Shown: positions 24,541 through 34,527 of the stretch, one piece after another
Layout: each line of letters begins with the position of its first letter
How positions within the stretch are numbered: position 1 is the stretch's first letter
NCBI RefSeq assembly: GCF_039538065.1
Contig: NZ_BAABBR010000001.1
Location: forward strand, 1,278,501-1,342,500
Length of the DNA stretch: 64,000 nt
Reading direction: 5' to 3'
DNA from: Sphingomonas rosea
GTDB lineage: Bacteria > Pseudomonadota > Alphaproteobacteria > Sphingomonadales > Sphingomonadaceae
The notes under the pieces: model-generated
Told to the model about the DNA's origin: nothing
Seen by the model: the letters and a program-made list of their open reading frames with translations, nothing else
Databases searched by the model: none
Position numbers and translations under genes: made by a program

Positions 24541-26487
24541 TCAGGCGCCGGCTTGCGCGGCGCCCCCGATGGCGCCCGGGCGACGCGTCTTGGGAATACC
24601 GGCACCGGCCGACGGAAGCACCGGCTTGGTCGACGAGCCGCGATCGATGGTCCCGCCCGCGAGCAGCGTCTTGATCTCCTCGCCGGTCAGCGTCTCGAGT
24701 TCGAGCAGCGCCTTGGCGATCAGATGCAGCTGATCCGTGTGATTGGTCAGGATCTCGCGGGCCCGCTCGAGCCCGCCCTCGACGAAGCGCTTCACTTCCG
24801 AGTCGATCAGCTTGATCGTCTCGCCGCTCATGCGCTTCTGCTGCGGGGCGAAATAGCCGGTCGGAGTCTCGTCGCCCTCGGAGAAGTCGAGGGGTCCGAG
24901 TGCATCCGACATGCCCCACTTGGTGACCATCGCGCGCGCAAGGCGGGTCGCCTGCTGGATGTCGCTCTGCGCGCCCGACGACACCTTGTGGTGCCCGAAG
25001 ATCAATTCTTCCGCCACGCGGCCGCCGAACGCCACCGCGAGGTCGGCGTGCATCTTGTCGCGATGGTAGCTGTAGCTGTCCCGCTCGGGCAGCGGCTGGA
25101 CCATGCCAAGCGCGAAGCCGCGCGGGATGATCGTCGCCTTGTGGATCGGGTCGGCGGTCGGCTCGTGCGCGAAGACGAGGGCGTGGCCCGCTTCGTGATA
25201 GGCGGTCATCCGCTTCTCGTCCTCGGTCATGACCATCGAGCGGCGTTCGGCGCCCATCATCACCTTGTCGCGCGCGTCGTCGAACTCCTGCGCCGCCACC
25301 AGCCGCTTGCCGCGGCGGGCGGCGAGCAGCGCCGCCTCGTTGACGAGGTTGGCGAGATCGGCGCCCGAGAAACCGGGCGTGCCGCGGGCGATGACCCGGG
25401 CGTCGACGTCGGGCGCCAGCGGCACCTTCTTCATGTGCACGCCAAGGATCTGCTCGCGGCCCTCGATGTCGGGACGCGGAACCATGACCTGGCGGTCGAA
25501 GCGACCCGGTCGCAGCAGCGCGGGATCGAGCACGTCCGGCCGGTTGGTCGCAGCGATGATGATGATGCCTTCATTGGCCTCGAAGCCGTCCATCTCGACC
25601 AGCAGCTGGTTGAGCGTCTGCTCGCGCTCGTCGTTGCCGTTGCCGAGGCCGGCGCCGCGATGGCGGCCGACCGCGTCGATTTCATCGATGAAGACGATGC
25701 ACGGCGCCGACTTCTTGGCCTGCTCGAACATGTCGCGGACGCGGCTCGCACCGACGCCGACGAACATCTCGACGAAGTCCGAGCCCGAAATGGTGAAGAA
25801 GGGCACGCCCGCCTCGCCCGCGATGGCGCGGGCGAGAAGGGTCTTGCCGGTACCGGGCGAGCCGACCAGCAGCGCACCCTTGGGGATCTTGCCGCCGAGA
25901 CGCGCGAAGCGGCCCGGATCCTTGAGGAATTCGACAATTTCCTGAAGCTCCTCGCGGGCTTCGTCGATGCCGGCGACGTCGGCGAAGGTCACGCGACCTT
26001 CCTTGGGAGTCAGCACCTTGGCGCGACTCTTGCCGAAGCCCATCGCACCCGAGCCCGCATTCTTCTGCATCTGGCGCATGATGAAGAAGCTGATGCCGAG
26101 AATCAGCAGGAAGGGCAGCGACTGGTAGAGGAGGATCAGCCAGAAGCTCGACTGCTCGGCTTCCTTGACTTGCACCTGCACCCCGGCGTTCAGCAGCCGC
26201 TCGGTGACCTGCGCGTCGGCCGGCGCCATGGTGCGGAAATTCTCGCCGTTGGCGAGCTTGCCGGTGATCACCTGGTTGCCCGCCTGGTTGGTCGCGCTCA
26301 CGACCTGCTTGACGTTGCCTTCGGAGACCTGCCGCACGAATTCGGAATAGGGGACCGCGTTGCCCGTGGCGGCGCGGCCGTTGCCGTCAAGCAACTGGGC
26401 GAAGAGCACCAGGGCGAACAGGACACCGACCCAGATCAGGAGGCTCTTGGTCCAGGGCGCGTTGGGCTTCTTGTTCTTCTCATCCAT
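24541..26487 (-). CDS. ftsH: ATP-dependent zinc metalloprotease FtsH
   Basis: Membrane-bound AAA+ protease of about 648 residues. It has two N-terminal helices (about 15-32 and about 105-125) with a periplasmic domain between them. The AAA+ domain has Walker A GSPGTGKT, Walker [11 protein letters not shown] and the second-region RPGRFDRQV. The M41 protease has zinc motif HEAGH. The start MDEKNKKPN is chosen; the open frame adds three residues. It degrades unneeded membrane proteins and regulators. FtsH usually follows tilS on the same strand in this group, and here one plus-strand gene interrupts that. Confidence 0.97.
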   Translation of the reverse strand: MDEKNKKPNAPWTKSLLIWVGVLFALVLFAQLLDGNGRAATGNAVPYSEFVRQVSEGNVKQVVSATNQAGNQVITGKLANGENFRTMAPADAQVTERLLNAGVQVQVKEAEQSSFWLILLYQSLPFLLILGISFFIMRQMQKNAGSGAMGFGKSRAKVLTPKEGRVTFADVAGIDEAREELQEIVEFLKDPGRFARLGGKIPKGALLVGSPGTGKTLLARAIAGEAGVPFFTISGSDFVEMFVGVGASRVRDMFEQAKKSAPCIVFIDEIDAVGRHRGAGLGNGNDEREQTLNQLLVEMDGFEANEGIIIIAATNRPDVLDPALLRPGRFDRQVMVPRPDIEGREQILGVHMKKVPLAPDVDARVIARGTPGFSGADLANLVNEAALLAARRGKRLVAAQEFDDARDKVMMGAERRSMVMTEDEKRMTAYHEAGHALVFAHEPTADPIHKATIIPRGFALGMVQPLPERDSYSYHRDKMHADLAVAFGGRVAEELIFGHHKVSSGAQSDIQQATRLARAMVTKWGMSDALGPLDFSEGDETPTGYFAPQQKRMSGETIKLIDSEVKRFVEGGLERAREILTNHTDQLHLIAKALLELETLTGEEIKTLLAGGTIDRGSSTKPVLPSAGAGIPKTRRPGAIGGAAQAGA

Positions 26488-26701
26488 GCTTCGCAATGTA
26501 GGTGACCGCGCGGGCGCCCGCTAGGGGGCGCCTCTAGTCCGTATCGGACTCGATTCGGCGCGCATGGTGAACGGTTCGGCTCGGCCTGTGAGGGAACGCT
26601 TGTCGCCCCTCGGAACAACGCCCTAGCGTTAAGGAACCGTTGGGCTGATCGCCGCGATAAGGATCGCGGGACATTGGTCCTCCCCTTTCGATGGAGCCCA
26701 G

Positions 26702-27550
26702 ATGCGCGTCCTTGCCTTGTTCGCCTCGTTTCTGGCCTTGCTCGCGGCGCAGCCCGCCGCGGCCGCGTCGAACCCTGCACTCCAGTCGGTCGAGCAGCAG
26801 CTCGCGTCCCTGCTGGCGGGCCGGTCGGGTGACGTCGGCGTCGCGGCACTCGATCTTGCGTCCGGCGAGATGGTCGCGGTCAACGGCGACAAGGCCTATC
26901 CGATGGCGAGCACGATGAAGGTGGCGGTCGCCGCCGCTTTTCTCGCGCAGGTGGATCATGGCCGCCGGTCGCTCGACGACCGGATCGCCGGCCAGTCGGC
27001 CCGCGGCCTCCTCGAGGCGATGCTGATCCATTCGAACAATGTCGCGACCGACCACCTGATCAACAATCTCGGCGGTCCGACCGCCGTGCAGAGCTGGTTG
27101 ACCTTCAACAACGTCCGCGGCGTGCGCGTCGACCGGACCATCGCTCGGCTCCTCGCCGACAAGCGCGACCTGTGGGACCTGCGCGACAGCGCGACCCCCC
27201 TCGCAATGGTCTCGCTCCTGCGCACGATCGACAAGGGCAATGTCCTCAAGCCCGCGAGCCACGCCTATCTGCTGAGCGTCATGGCCCGCTGCGAGACCGG
27301 CAAGAACCGGATCCGCGGGCTGCTTGCCGGCGTTCCGATCGCGCACAAGACGGGCACGCTCAACAACTACAGCAGCGACGTTGGCTTCATCACCCTGCCC
27401 GACGGTCGCCGCCTGGCGATCGCCATCTTCGCGCGCGGCGGCACCGACCGCCCGACCACGATCGCGCAGACCGCACGGGCCGTTTACGACGGCTTCTCGA
27501 CCTGGATCCGCGCGGCCATGTTCAACCCGGGCCTCGCCATCGCCAATTAA
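26702..27550 (+). CDS. Class A beta-lactamase-fold serine hydrolase, atypical active site
   Basis: 282 residues with a signal peptide (cleavage near AAAAS). The penicilloyl-serine transferase motifs are partly kept: STMK at 70-73, SNN at 111-113 where SDN is usual, and KTG at 216-218. The omega-loop region (about 144-165) shows no ExxLN: the position expected for Glu166 is not acidic by eye alignment to the TP motif at 165-166. Deacylation may be missing, so a true beta-lactamase is doubtful; a penicillin-binding or peptidase-like role is possible. GGAGC precedes the ATG. It is inserted between ftsH and tilS, convergent with tilS with a 4-nt overlap. Confidence 0.8.
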   Translation: MRVLALFASFLALLAAQPAAAASNPALQSVEQQLASLLAGRSGDVGVAALDLASGEMVAVNGDKAYPMASTMKVAVAAAFLAQVDHGRRSLDDRIAGQSARGLLEAMLIHSNNVATDHLINNLGGPTAVQSWLTFNNVRGVRVDRTIARLLADKRDLWDLRDSATPLAMVSLLRTIDKGNVLKPASHAYLLSVMARCETGKNRIRGLLAGVPIAHKTGTLNNYSSDVGFITLPDGRRLAIAIFARGGTDRPTTIAQTARAVYDGFSTWIRAAMFNPGLAIAN

Positions 27551-28485
27551 GCGCGGCGCGGCGGTTCGGGTTCGAGCCGCCAGATCTCACCGCCGCTAAG
27601 CCGCAGGCCGCCAAGCGTGCAGCTGCGCTCGTCCCGAATCGCGGCCAATGCTCGGTCGAGATCGGGTCCGCGGATCGCGTTCGCACCGAGCGACGCCATC
27701 GCCTTTGACAACAGTCGCCGCTGATATTCCGCCGGCAGGCCCCCGGCATCCACTTCGGCGCTTCGGCCTTCGATCCTCACCCGCGCTGCCGCCAGCTCCT
27801 CGGCCGTGAAGGCAAGCGCGTCTTCGGCCTCGCGCAGCGTGGCGGCGCTTCGGGCGAGGCGGTCGGAATCGAAGATGGAGTCTTCTGCCAGGAGCGCGCG
27901 GAAACGCGTCCGGTCGTGCCGCTCGTCGCGGTTGGCCGGATCGGACACCGGATCCAGCCCCGACTGTTCCACCAGGGCGACGAGCTCGGCCTTGCGCCAG
28001 TCGAGCAACGGCCGGATCAGCCGCACGCCCTCGCCGAGCGCGCGCGTCTCGCGCATGCCCGCGAGTCCGCCGACCCCGCTCCCCCGGGCGAGACGCATGA
28101 GCATGGTCTCGGCGACGTCGTCGCGGTGATGCGCCGTGGCGACCGCCGTCAGCCCCCGTTCCAGCGCCCAAGCCCGCAGCGCGGCGTAGCGCGCAGTGCG
28201 TGCCTGAGCCTGAAGGCTCGCGCCACCGGCCACCTCGACTTGGAGAATGGAATGCGGGACGGCGAGCTCGCCGCACAGCCGCGCCACAATCGTCGCTTCC
28301 GCCGCCGCCTCGGGGCGTAAACCATGATCGACCGTCGCGACTTCAAAAGCGCCGGCTCGGACTTGATGTGTCAGCCAGAGAAGCGCGAGACTATCGGGGC
28401 CGCCCGATACCGCGAGACCGATCGGGCCGTCCGGCGCCAGCCGGTCGAGCGCCGCCGTGATGCGCGCGTGGCGCGTTACTTGCAC
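27547..28485 (-). CDS. tilS: tRNA(Ile)-lysidine synthetase TilS
   Basis: Converts C34 of the tRNA-Ile(CAU) anticodon to lysidine, so that AUA is read as Ile. The PP-loop ATPase motif SGGPDS is at about residues 29-34, with AHHRDDVAETMLMRLARGSG downstream, characteristic of TilS. The C-terminal domain (about 220-312) is short. The GTG at 28485 is inside the end of ybgF (10-nt overlap), with AAGGC just upstream; the longer frame is the shadow of ybgF. Essential in most bacteria. Confidence 0.95.
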   Translation of the reverse strand: MQVTRHARITAALDRLAPDGPIGLAVSGGPDSLALLWLTHQVRAGAFEVATVDHGLRPEAAAEATIVARLCGELAVPHSILQVEVAGGASLQAQARTARYAALRAWALERGLTAVATAHHRDDVAETMLMRLARGSGVGGLAGMRETRALGEGVRLIRPLLDWRKAELVALVEQSGLDPVSDPANRDERHDRTRFRALLAEDSIFDSDRLARSAATLREAEDALAFTAEELAAARVRIEGRSAEVDAGGLPAEYQRRLLSKAMASLGANAIRGPDLDRALAAIRDERSCTLGGLRLSGGEIWRLEPEPPRRA

Positions 28486-29348
28486 CCTGCCTTGGCCTTG
28501 GCCGGCCCGACCAGTGCCCGCAGGTCCGCCCGCATGCTGCTGCCGTAGACCTCCTCGAGCTCGGCGTAGGCCTTGCACGCCTGGGCCGGCTGCTTGAGCG
28601 CCATCAGCGACTGGCCGAGATAGTAAAGGCTGTCGGCCGCACGCTCGCCCTTGGGGTTGCTGCGGTAGTTGGCGAGGAGCGCCTCGGCGGCGGCACGCGG
28701 CTGGCCGCTGTCGAGCAAGGCGCGGCCCGCGAGATTGTTGGCCCAGCTCACCCGGCGATGTCCGGGGAAGCTCGATGCCATTGCCCGAAGGGCCGCGACC
28801 GACTGCGGATACTTCTTCTGGAGCCAGAGCTGGTAGCCGGTGTCGTAGGCCGCTTCGCCGTCGGCGGTCACGTCGCCGGTCTTCACGGGCTTCGGCGGCG
28901 TGACGCTGGCGGACGGACGCGGCTCGGGCTGCGCGACCGGCGCCGGCTCGTCGGCCACTGGCGCGGTCGTGTTCGCAGATTCGGCCGGCGCGCTGGTCTC
29001 GAGGCGGCGGAGACGCGCGTCATAATCGGTGCGAAGCCGCGCAAGCTCGGTCTCGAGAGTCGCGGCCCGGTTGCCATTCTCCTCGGCGAGGCGGGTCATT
29101 TCGGCCAGCTGCCGCTCGAGCGCGTCGATGCGGTTCGACTGGGCGACCACTACCACCTGGCTCGCTGCCGGGCTGTCGTCGAAGCCTGCGGTGTCGGCCG
29201 GCTGGCCCTTGGGGAACACCTGCCGCTGAAGCTGACGGGTCTGCCGTTCGAGGCGGTCGATCCGCTGCTCGGGCGTCGCTTGACGCTGCGCCGCGGCCGG
29301 CGTCGCGAAGATGAGCGCCGTGGCGCACAGGAGAATGGTCTTGGTCAT
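28476..29348 (-). CDS. ybgF: Cell division coordinator CpoB / tol-pal protein YbgF
   Basis: Periplasmic TPR protein linking peptidoglycan synthesis and Tol-Pal outer-membrane constriction. 290 residues: signal peptide (MTKTILLCATALIFATPAAA), an N-terminal coiled coil (about 25-125), a Pro/Ala-rich linker, then TPRs (about 155-280) starting DTGYQLWLQKKYPQSVAALR. The ending AGCK is common. The tol-pal genes are not next to it in the window; instead it precedes tilS. Length is normal. Confidence 0.94.
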   Translation of the reverse strand: MTKTILLCATALIFATPAAAQRQATPEQRIDRLERQTRQLQRQVFPKGQPADTAGFDDSPAASQVVVVAQSNRIDALERQLAEMTRLAEENGNRAATLETELARLRTDYDARLRRLETSAPAESANTTAPVADEPAPVAQPEPRPSASVTPPKPVKTGDVTADGEAAYDTGYQLWLQKKYPQSVAALRAMASSFPGHRRVSWANNLAGRALLDSGQPRAAAEALLANYRSNPKGERAADSLYYLGQSLMALKQPAQACKAYAELEEVYGSSMRADLRALVGPAKAKAGCK

Positions 29349-29387
29349 GTTCGCTTCGTGTCGGCGGGCAGCTTGCCGGTCAATGAA

Positions 29388-30191
29388 CTAGCGGGTCGCG
29401 GGAGCCGGCGCGGCGCCCGGCGTGGCCGTCGGGCCACGCATCAGGTCCGCCGGCAGGAGGCTGACGTTGCTGACCGTCCGGTCGGGCGCGCCAACGGCGG
29501 GTGCATCGGCCGTGCCGACGGAGATCCGGATCGACTGCGGACGACCGGTCCGGAGCACCGGTGCCTTGGCGGTGGCGGGAACCTCGAAGCTCTGCCCGGC
29601 GGCAAGTTCGCCCTGGAACAGCGCCCTGCCACCGCCACGCTCGCCGACCTGGATCCAGACCGGCTCGTTGGCGGTGATGACCACCGGACCGCTCGGCGTG
29701 GCGGCCGCGGCCGGCGCGGCCGACGTCGGCGCCGCCGAAGGCGCCGTGGCGGCGGGCGTGCTCTCGGCCTGCGGATCGGTTGCGGCCGGAGTCAGCTGCC
29801 GGTTGCGATAGGTGAGGAAGCCGATGACGACCGCCACCAGCGCCAGCAGAGCGACGACCACCAGCCAGCGCGGCATGACCCGGGCCGGATCGGCCGGTTC
29901 GAACACCAGTGCCTCGGGCCGCGGGGCTTGCGACCCGTGGCCCATCTCGGCCCGCAGCGCATCGCCGATCTCGTTACGGTCGAGGCCGACGATCCCGGCA
30001 TAGGATTTGGCAAATCCGATGGTGTAGGTCGGCGCGGGGAGCCGGCTCCATTCGGACGTCTCGAGGCTTTCGAGATGCCGCGTCGGGATCCGGGTCCGGC
30101 CCGCGACGTCCTCGAGCGTGATGCCCTGCGCTTCGCGCGCGGCGCGCAACTGTTCGCCGACCGTCGTGGTTTCGTTCGTCATTTCATCCAT
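29388..30191 (-). CDS. rodZ: RodZ-like HTH / DUF4115 membrane protein
   Basis: 267 residues. An N-terminal XRE-type helix-turn-helix (about 10-75: GEQLRAAREAQGITLEDVAG) is followed by one membrane helix (about 108-125, WLVVVALLALVAVVIGFL), an Ala/Pro/Thr-rich linker and a C-terminal DUF4115 domain (about 170-250). This is the RodZ plan: the HTH binds MreB and the outer domain is periplasmic. RodZ usually shapes rod morphology. Start at 30191 or at a Met four codons in. It lies between ybgF and ptsP. Confidence 0.88.
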   Translation of the reverse strand: MDEMTNETTTVGEQLRAAREAQGITLEDVAGRTRIPTRHLESLETSEWSRLPAPTYTIGFAKSYAGIVGLDRNEIGDALRAEMGHGSQAPRPEALVFEPADPARVMPRWLVVVALLALVAVVIGFLTYRNRQLTPAATDPQAESTPAATAPSAAPTSAAPAAAATPSGPVVITANEPVWIQVGERGGGRALFQGELAAGQSFEVPATAKAPVLRTGRPQSIRISVGTADAPAVGAPDRTVSNVSLLPADLMRGPTATPGAAPAPATR

Positions 30192-30266
30192 CGCTCAGCG
30201 ACCCGCCCCTACTCTGACGCAATGTGCCTTGTTGCGGTCTCAGGTCCCGCCGTCAACGTGGCAGGC

Positions 30267-32531
30267 TCAGTCGAGCGCGACGTTGTGCCGTCTCGCCCAA
30301 TCGGTGAGCGTTTTGCGCATGTCCCGCGGTGGTTTTGCCAGCAACAATTCGACCTTGGCCCGGATCGCCGCCGCGTCGAGCGAGCGGATCATCGCCTTGA
30401 CCGGCCCGACCGCCGCCGGCGTGATCGAAAAATTGGTGATGCCGAGCCCGATCAAGGCCATCGCCTCGAGCGGACGCCCGCCCATCTCGCCGCACACTCG
30501 CACTGGCACCCCGGCGGCATTGGCCTGGTTCGCGACGCGCTTGAGGAAGCGCAGGATCGCGGGGCTCAGCCAGTCGTAGCGCAGCGCCAGCCGCGGATCG
30601 GCGCGGTCGGCAGCGAACAGGAATTGCGTGAGGTCGTTGGTCCCGATCGACAGGAAATCGATCCGGGGGAGAAGCTGGTCGAGCATTTCGGCGAGGCTCG
30701 GCACCTCGAGCATCGCCCCGAACTCGATCCGGCTCGGCACGCCCTTGCGCTTGGCCACCCACTCGACCTGCGCTTCGAACAGGCTTCGCGCCTCTTCATA
30801 TTCCCACGGCTCGGAGATCATCGGGAACATGACCCGGAGCGTGCGCCCCTCGGCGGCCTCGATCAGCGCCCGTGCCTGGGCCTTCATCAGCGCGGTCCGG
30901 TCGAGGCTGAGGCGAAGCGCGCGCCAGCCCATGGCCGGGTTCTCGGCCTCGTCGCGGGTGTCGGAGAGATAGGGCAGCGCCTTGTCGCCGCCGATGTCGA
31001 CCGTGCGGAAGACGACCGGCCGCTCGCCCGCCGCCTCGAGCACCTGTCGATACAGGCGATATTGCGCGTCGCGGCCCGGAAGCGCGGCGGAGACGAGAAA
31101 CTGGAACTCGGTCCGAAACAGGCCGATCCCGTCGGCACCGCTGAGATCGAGACCGGCGGCATCCTCGGCAAGCCCGGCATTGACCATCAGCGTGGTCCGC
31201 AAGCCGTCGCGGGTAGTCGGCGGCAGGTTGCGGATCGCGGCGAATTCGGCCCGCCGCTTCTGGCTCATCGCCATTCGCCCGTCGAAAGCATTGGCAGCCT
31301 GCCGGGTCGGGCGAACGACCAGGCTCCCCTGATTGCCGTCGACCAACACCTGGTCGCCCTCGCCGGCGATATGCGCGATGTCCTTGACCCGGCCGATCAC
31401 CGGAACCCCGATCGCGCGGGCGACGATGGTCATGTGCGCGGTGAGCGAGCCCTCCTCGAGCACCACCGCCTTCAGCCGCCGCCGGTCATATTCGAGCAGT
31501 TCGGCGGGACCGAGGTTGCGCGCGATCAGCACCGCGTCACCCGTCAATCCGCTCTGCGCCGCCGTCCCGATCCGCCCGCTGACGATCCGCATCAGCCGGT
31601 TGGACAGATCCTCGAGGTCGTGCATCCGCTCCTTGAGCAGCGGATCGTCGATTTCCTGCATCCGCGCCCGCGTGCGCTGCTGGACCCGCTCGATCGCCGC
31701 CTCGGCGGTGAGGCCGCTGTCGATCGCGGCGTTGATCCGCCGAACCCAGCCCTCGTCATAGGCGAACATCTTGTAGGTCTCGAGGATCTCCTGATGCTCG
31801 CCAGCGGTCCCGAACTCGGCCTCGCGGGTCCATTGCTCGATCTGCTCGCGCATCTTGCGGAACGCCGAGACCACCCGCGCCCGCTCCATTTCGGGATCTT
31901 CGGAGACGGTATGCTCGACCACCACGCGCGGCTGGTGGAACACCGCGACGCCGCGCGCCATTCCGGCGACAAGCTTCAGCCCGGCGAGGCGCACCATCCC
32001 CTCGCGCTGCCCGCGCCGGCGATCGGCCCCGTCGACCAGCCGCGCCCCGGCGATCAGCTCGGACAGCACCATCGCCACCGTCTGCAGCGCCTCGATCTCG
32101 ACGTCGGCATAAGCGCGCGGATCGGCATGTTGCACGGCAAGCACCCCGATCGCCCGCTCGCGAAAGATGATCGGAACACCGGCAAAGCTGTGAAAGGCGT
32201 CCTCGCCCGTCTCGGGACGATAGGCGAAGGCGGGATGCCGATTGGCCTCGGCGAGATTGAGGATCCGCTCCTCGGCCGCGATGGTCCCGACGAGGCCCTG
32301 ACCGAGCGCCAGCCGGGTGACGTGGACCGCCTCCTTGTTGAGGCCGTGGGTCGCGAACAGTTCGAGGGCCGCTTCGCGCAGCAGGTAGATCGAGCAGACT
32401 TCGCTTCCCATCGCTTCGGCGATCAGGTCGACGACATGGTCGAGCTTGGCCTGTGCCGAGCCGCGGCGCGCCATGACGCCGTGCAATCCGGTAAGGATTT
32501 CCCGGGCGGACGTAGCGGCGGACATGGGCAT
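30267..32531 (-). CDS. ptsP: Phosphoenolpyruvate-protein phosphotransferase PtsP (GAF-EI Ntr)
   Basis: First enzyme of the nitrogen PTS. It autophosphorylates from PEP and passes phosphate to NPr. Residues about 10-165 are a GAF domain. Then come the EI N-terminal domain, the phospho-His in SLTAHMTIVARA, and the C-terminal PEP-binding barrel (GIGLFRTEFQFL, FRTVDIGGDK, SIGTNDLTQF). Length from MPMSAATS is about 754 residues. Met at 32525 is the alternative start; no strong Shine-Dalgarno separates them. The PTS-Ntr partners are outside the window. Confidence 0.95.
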   Translation of the reverse strand: MPMSAATSAREILTGLHGVMARRGSAQAKLDHVVDLIAEAMGSEVCSIYLLREAALELFATHGLNKEAVHVTRLALGQGLVGTIAAEERILNLAEANRHPAFAYRPETGEDAFHSFAGVPIIFRERAIGVLAVQHADPRAYADVEIEALQTVAMVLSELIAGARLVDGADRRRGQREGMVRLAGLKLVAGMARGVAVFHQPRVVVEHTVSEDPEMERARVVSAFRKMREQIEQWTREAEFGTAGEHQEILETYKMFAYDEGWVRRINAAIDSGLTAEAAIERVQQRTRARMQEIDDPLLKERMHDLEDLSNRLMRIVSGRIGTAAQSGLTGDAVLIARNLGPAELLEYDRRRLKAVVLEEGSLTAHMTIVARAIGVPVIGRVKDIAHIAGEGDQVLVDGNQGSLVVRPTRQAANAFDGRMAMSQKRRAEFAAIRNLPPTTRDGLRTTLMVNAGLAEDAAGLDLSGADGIGLFRTEFQFLVSAALPGRDAQYRLYRQVLEAAGERPVVFRTVDIGGDKALPYLSDTRDEAENPAMGWRALRLSLDRTALMKAQARALIEAAEGRTLRVMFPMISEPWEYEEARSLFEAQVEWVAKRKGVPSRIEFGAMLEVPSLAEMLDQLLPRIDFLSIGTNDLTQFLFAADRADPRLALRYDWLSPAILRFLKRVANQANAAGVPVRVCGEMGGRPLEAMALIGLGITNFSITPAAVGPVKAMIRSLDAAAIRAKVELLLAKPPRDMRKTLTDWARRHNVALD

Positions 32532-32590
32532 GGAACCAGCGCTAACAGGAAGCCCGCCCGGCTCCAAGTCGCGCGGCAATCGCGAGGCAC

Positions 32591-33454
32591 TCAGTTGCGC
32601 ATGATCTCCGCCACTTCCTCGTTGCGGCGAAGGTAGGAATCCCGTCGGCAACTATCGGTGGCGCAAGCCTTGAGCTTCGCCGCGAAGGCATCGCCGGTGG
32701 CGACCAGCCGGGCGCGCTTGGCGGCGGTCCCGAAACGGAAGCTCTGATCGGTCAGCACGACCAGATGGCGGTCGAGTTCGGCGAGGTCAGAGGCCGGAGC
32801 AGGTGACGGTGCGGGCGCGACGGCTTTCGCCGGGATGGACCGGGCGGGTGTCCGGACCGGTGCGGGCGAAGGCACGGGGCGCGGCGTCGCCATCGCGACC
32901 GGGTGCCGGACCTCGGGCAGGGGCGGCAGTTCCATCTCGGGCTCGGACGGAAGCGGGACCTGGGCCGCCGCCACCGCGACCGGCGGTTCGTCGACCATCG
33001 GCTCCCTCTCGGGCACCGGCGACGGCGCGAGTTCGGGCTCGGGCGTCGCCGCTCTCTGGCGGGCCGCGACCGCACCTGAATGACCGGCCGGGACCGGCTG
33101 CGTCCGAACGATCATCTGCCAGGCGAGCACGCCCGTCCCCGCGGCGATCAGCAGGAAAAGGTTGCGTCCGAGATGCCCGCCCCGGACCCGCGGTCCTGCT
33201 CGTCCGGCCGCCACGGCAGGCGCGATGCTGACGGGCGCCCCGCGCTCGCGTGCCAACCGGCGGTCATGCGCCGCGCGCCGCTCGGAATCGCGCAGCACTT
33301 CATAGGCTGCGGTCACTTCCTGCGCCTTGACCGAATCGGCCTCCGCTCCCGAGCGGTCGGGGTGATAGCGGCGCATGAGCTCGATATAGGCCGCGCGGAT
33401 CGTCGCCGGATCGGCGTCGGGCTCGAGGCCCAGCGTGGCATAATGGTCGGTCAT
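32591..33454 (-). CDS. Membrane J-domain protein
   Basis: 287 residues with an N-terminal J domain (about 4-68, with HPD in RRYHPDRSG) that stimulates DnaK-type ATPases. A single membrane helix follows (about 97-115, LFLLIAAGTGVLAWQM), then a Pro-rich linker (about 130-225) and a short C-terminal domain with two cysteines (ACATDSCRRDSYL). There are no Gly/Phe or zinc-finger regions, so it is a type III J-protein of specialised function, probably serving one client at the membrane. Neighbours do not reveal the client. Confidence 0.88.
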   Translation of the reverse strand: MTDHYATLGLEPDADPATIRAAYIELMRRYHPDRSGAEADSVKAQEVTAAYEVLRDSERRAAHDRRLARERGAPVSIAPAVAAGRAGPRVRGGHLGRNLFLLIAAGTGVLAWQMIVRTQPVPAGHSGAVAARQRAATPEPELAPSPVPEREPMVDEPPVAVAAAQVPLPSEPEMELPPLPEVRHPVAMATPRPVPSPAPVRTPARSIPAKAVAPAPSPAPASDLAELDRHLVVLTDQSFRFGTAAKRARLVATGDAFAAKLKACATDSCRRDSYLRRNEEVAEIMRN

Positions 33455-33489
33455 CGCAGCGCGTCGCCGGTCCTTGTCGATGCGACGGG

Positions 33490-34527
33490 CTATAACGCCC
33501 GGCGACCCTCACGCAACCGCGACTGACGGCGCCCCTCGAGCGCGGCTTCGGCCTCGCCCACCAGTTCGGCGATGATCTCGGCGGTCGGTTGTTCCTTGGT
33601 CACCATGCCGACCGACTGGCCGGCCATGACGCTTCCCGTCTCGACGTCGCCGTCGATTACCGCGCGGCGCAGCGCACCCGCCCAGTAATGCTCGATCTGG
33701 AGCTGGGCCTCGGCCATCTCCAGCCGCTTGCCGTCGAGATGCTCGGCGATCTCGCGCTGCTTGGCGGCGAAGCGCTCGGTTTCCTTGTTCTTGAGCGCCC
33801 GCACCGGGATCACGGGAAGCCGCGGATCGATCTGCACGCTCGGCACCGCGTCGCGCGCCGAGGCGCGGATGAAGGCCTTCTTGAAATTGGCGTGGGCGAT
33901 GCTCTCGGTCGCGCAGACGAAGCGGGTGCCGAGCTGGACGCCCGCCGCGCCCATTTCGAGATAAGCGGCGATCGCTTCGCCGCGCCCGATCCCGCCGGCC
34001 ACGAACACCGGCACCTGGTCGGCGACGTGCGGCAGAATCTCCTGCGCCAGCACGGAGGTCGAGACCGGCCCGATGTGCCCGCCCGCTTCCATGCCTTCGA
34101 TCACGATCGCGTCGGCGCCCGAACGGGTCAGCTTCTTGGCGAGGCTGAGCGCGGGCGCGAAGGCGATGAGCTTGGCGCCCGTGGCCTTGATCCGGTCGAT
34201 CGCGCCGCCCGGAGGAAGGCCGCCCGCGAGCACCACATGCCCGACCTGGTGCCGACCGCAGACCTCGATCAGGTCGGTGAGTTGCGGGTGCATGGTGATG
34301 AGGTTGACGCCGAAGGGCTTGTCGGTGCGCGCCTTGGTCTCGGCGATTTCCTTGTCGAGGAGCTCGGGGGTCATCGCCCCGCAGGCGATCACGCCGAAGC
34401 CGCCGGCGTTGCTGATCGCCGCGACGAGGTTGCGCTCGGACACCCAGCTCATCGCCCCGCCGAGGATGGCGTAGCGCGCGCCGAGGAAGTCGGCGCCGCG
34501 TTGCATCAAGGCGTCGAGACGGCTCAA
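33490..34527 (-). CDS. NAD(P)H-dependent flavin oxidoreductase / nitronate monooxygenase family
   Basis: FMN TIM-barrel enzyme of 345 residues. The family marks are GGAMSWVS near the start, GMEAGGHIGPVST, VFVAGGIGRG and GVQLGTRFV, all FMN-binding loops of the 2-nitropropane dioxygenase family. Members oxidise alkyl nitronates or act as enoyl reductases; which one cannot be decided by eye. It starts with MSRLDALMQRGADF and overlaps the end of lysC by 4 nt, so the two are coupled although no pathway link is known. Confidence 0.87.
   Translation of the reverse strand: MSRLDALMQRGADFLGARYAILGGAMSWVSERNLVAAISNAGGFGVIACGAMTPELLDKEIAETKARTDKPFGVNLITMHPQLTDLIEVCGRHQVGHVVLAGGLPPGGAIDRIKATGAKLIAFAPALSLAKKLTRSGADAIVIEGMEAGGHIGPVSTSVLAQEILPHVADQVPVFVAGGIGRGEAIAAYLEMGAAGVQLGTRFVCATESIAHANFKKAFIRASARDAVPSVQIDPRLPVIPVRALKNKETERFAAKQREIAEHLDGKRLEMAEAQLQIEHYWAGALRRAVIDGDVETGSVMAGQSVGMVTKEQPTAEIIAELVGEAEAALEGRRQSRLREGRRAL

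Noticed and set aside
24532..26505. 657-codon open frame on the plus strand
   Set aside because: Antisense to ftsH, whose AAA+ and protease motifs are complete.
28758..32636. 1292-codon open frame on the plus strand
   Set aside because: It lies antisense across ybgF, rodZ and ptsP, which have clear domains; the translation is Arg/Gly/His/Pro-rich and domain-free, a usual effect of high GC.
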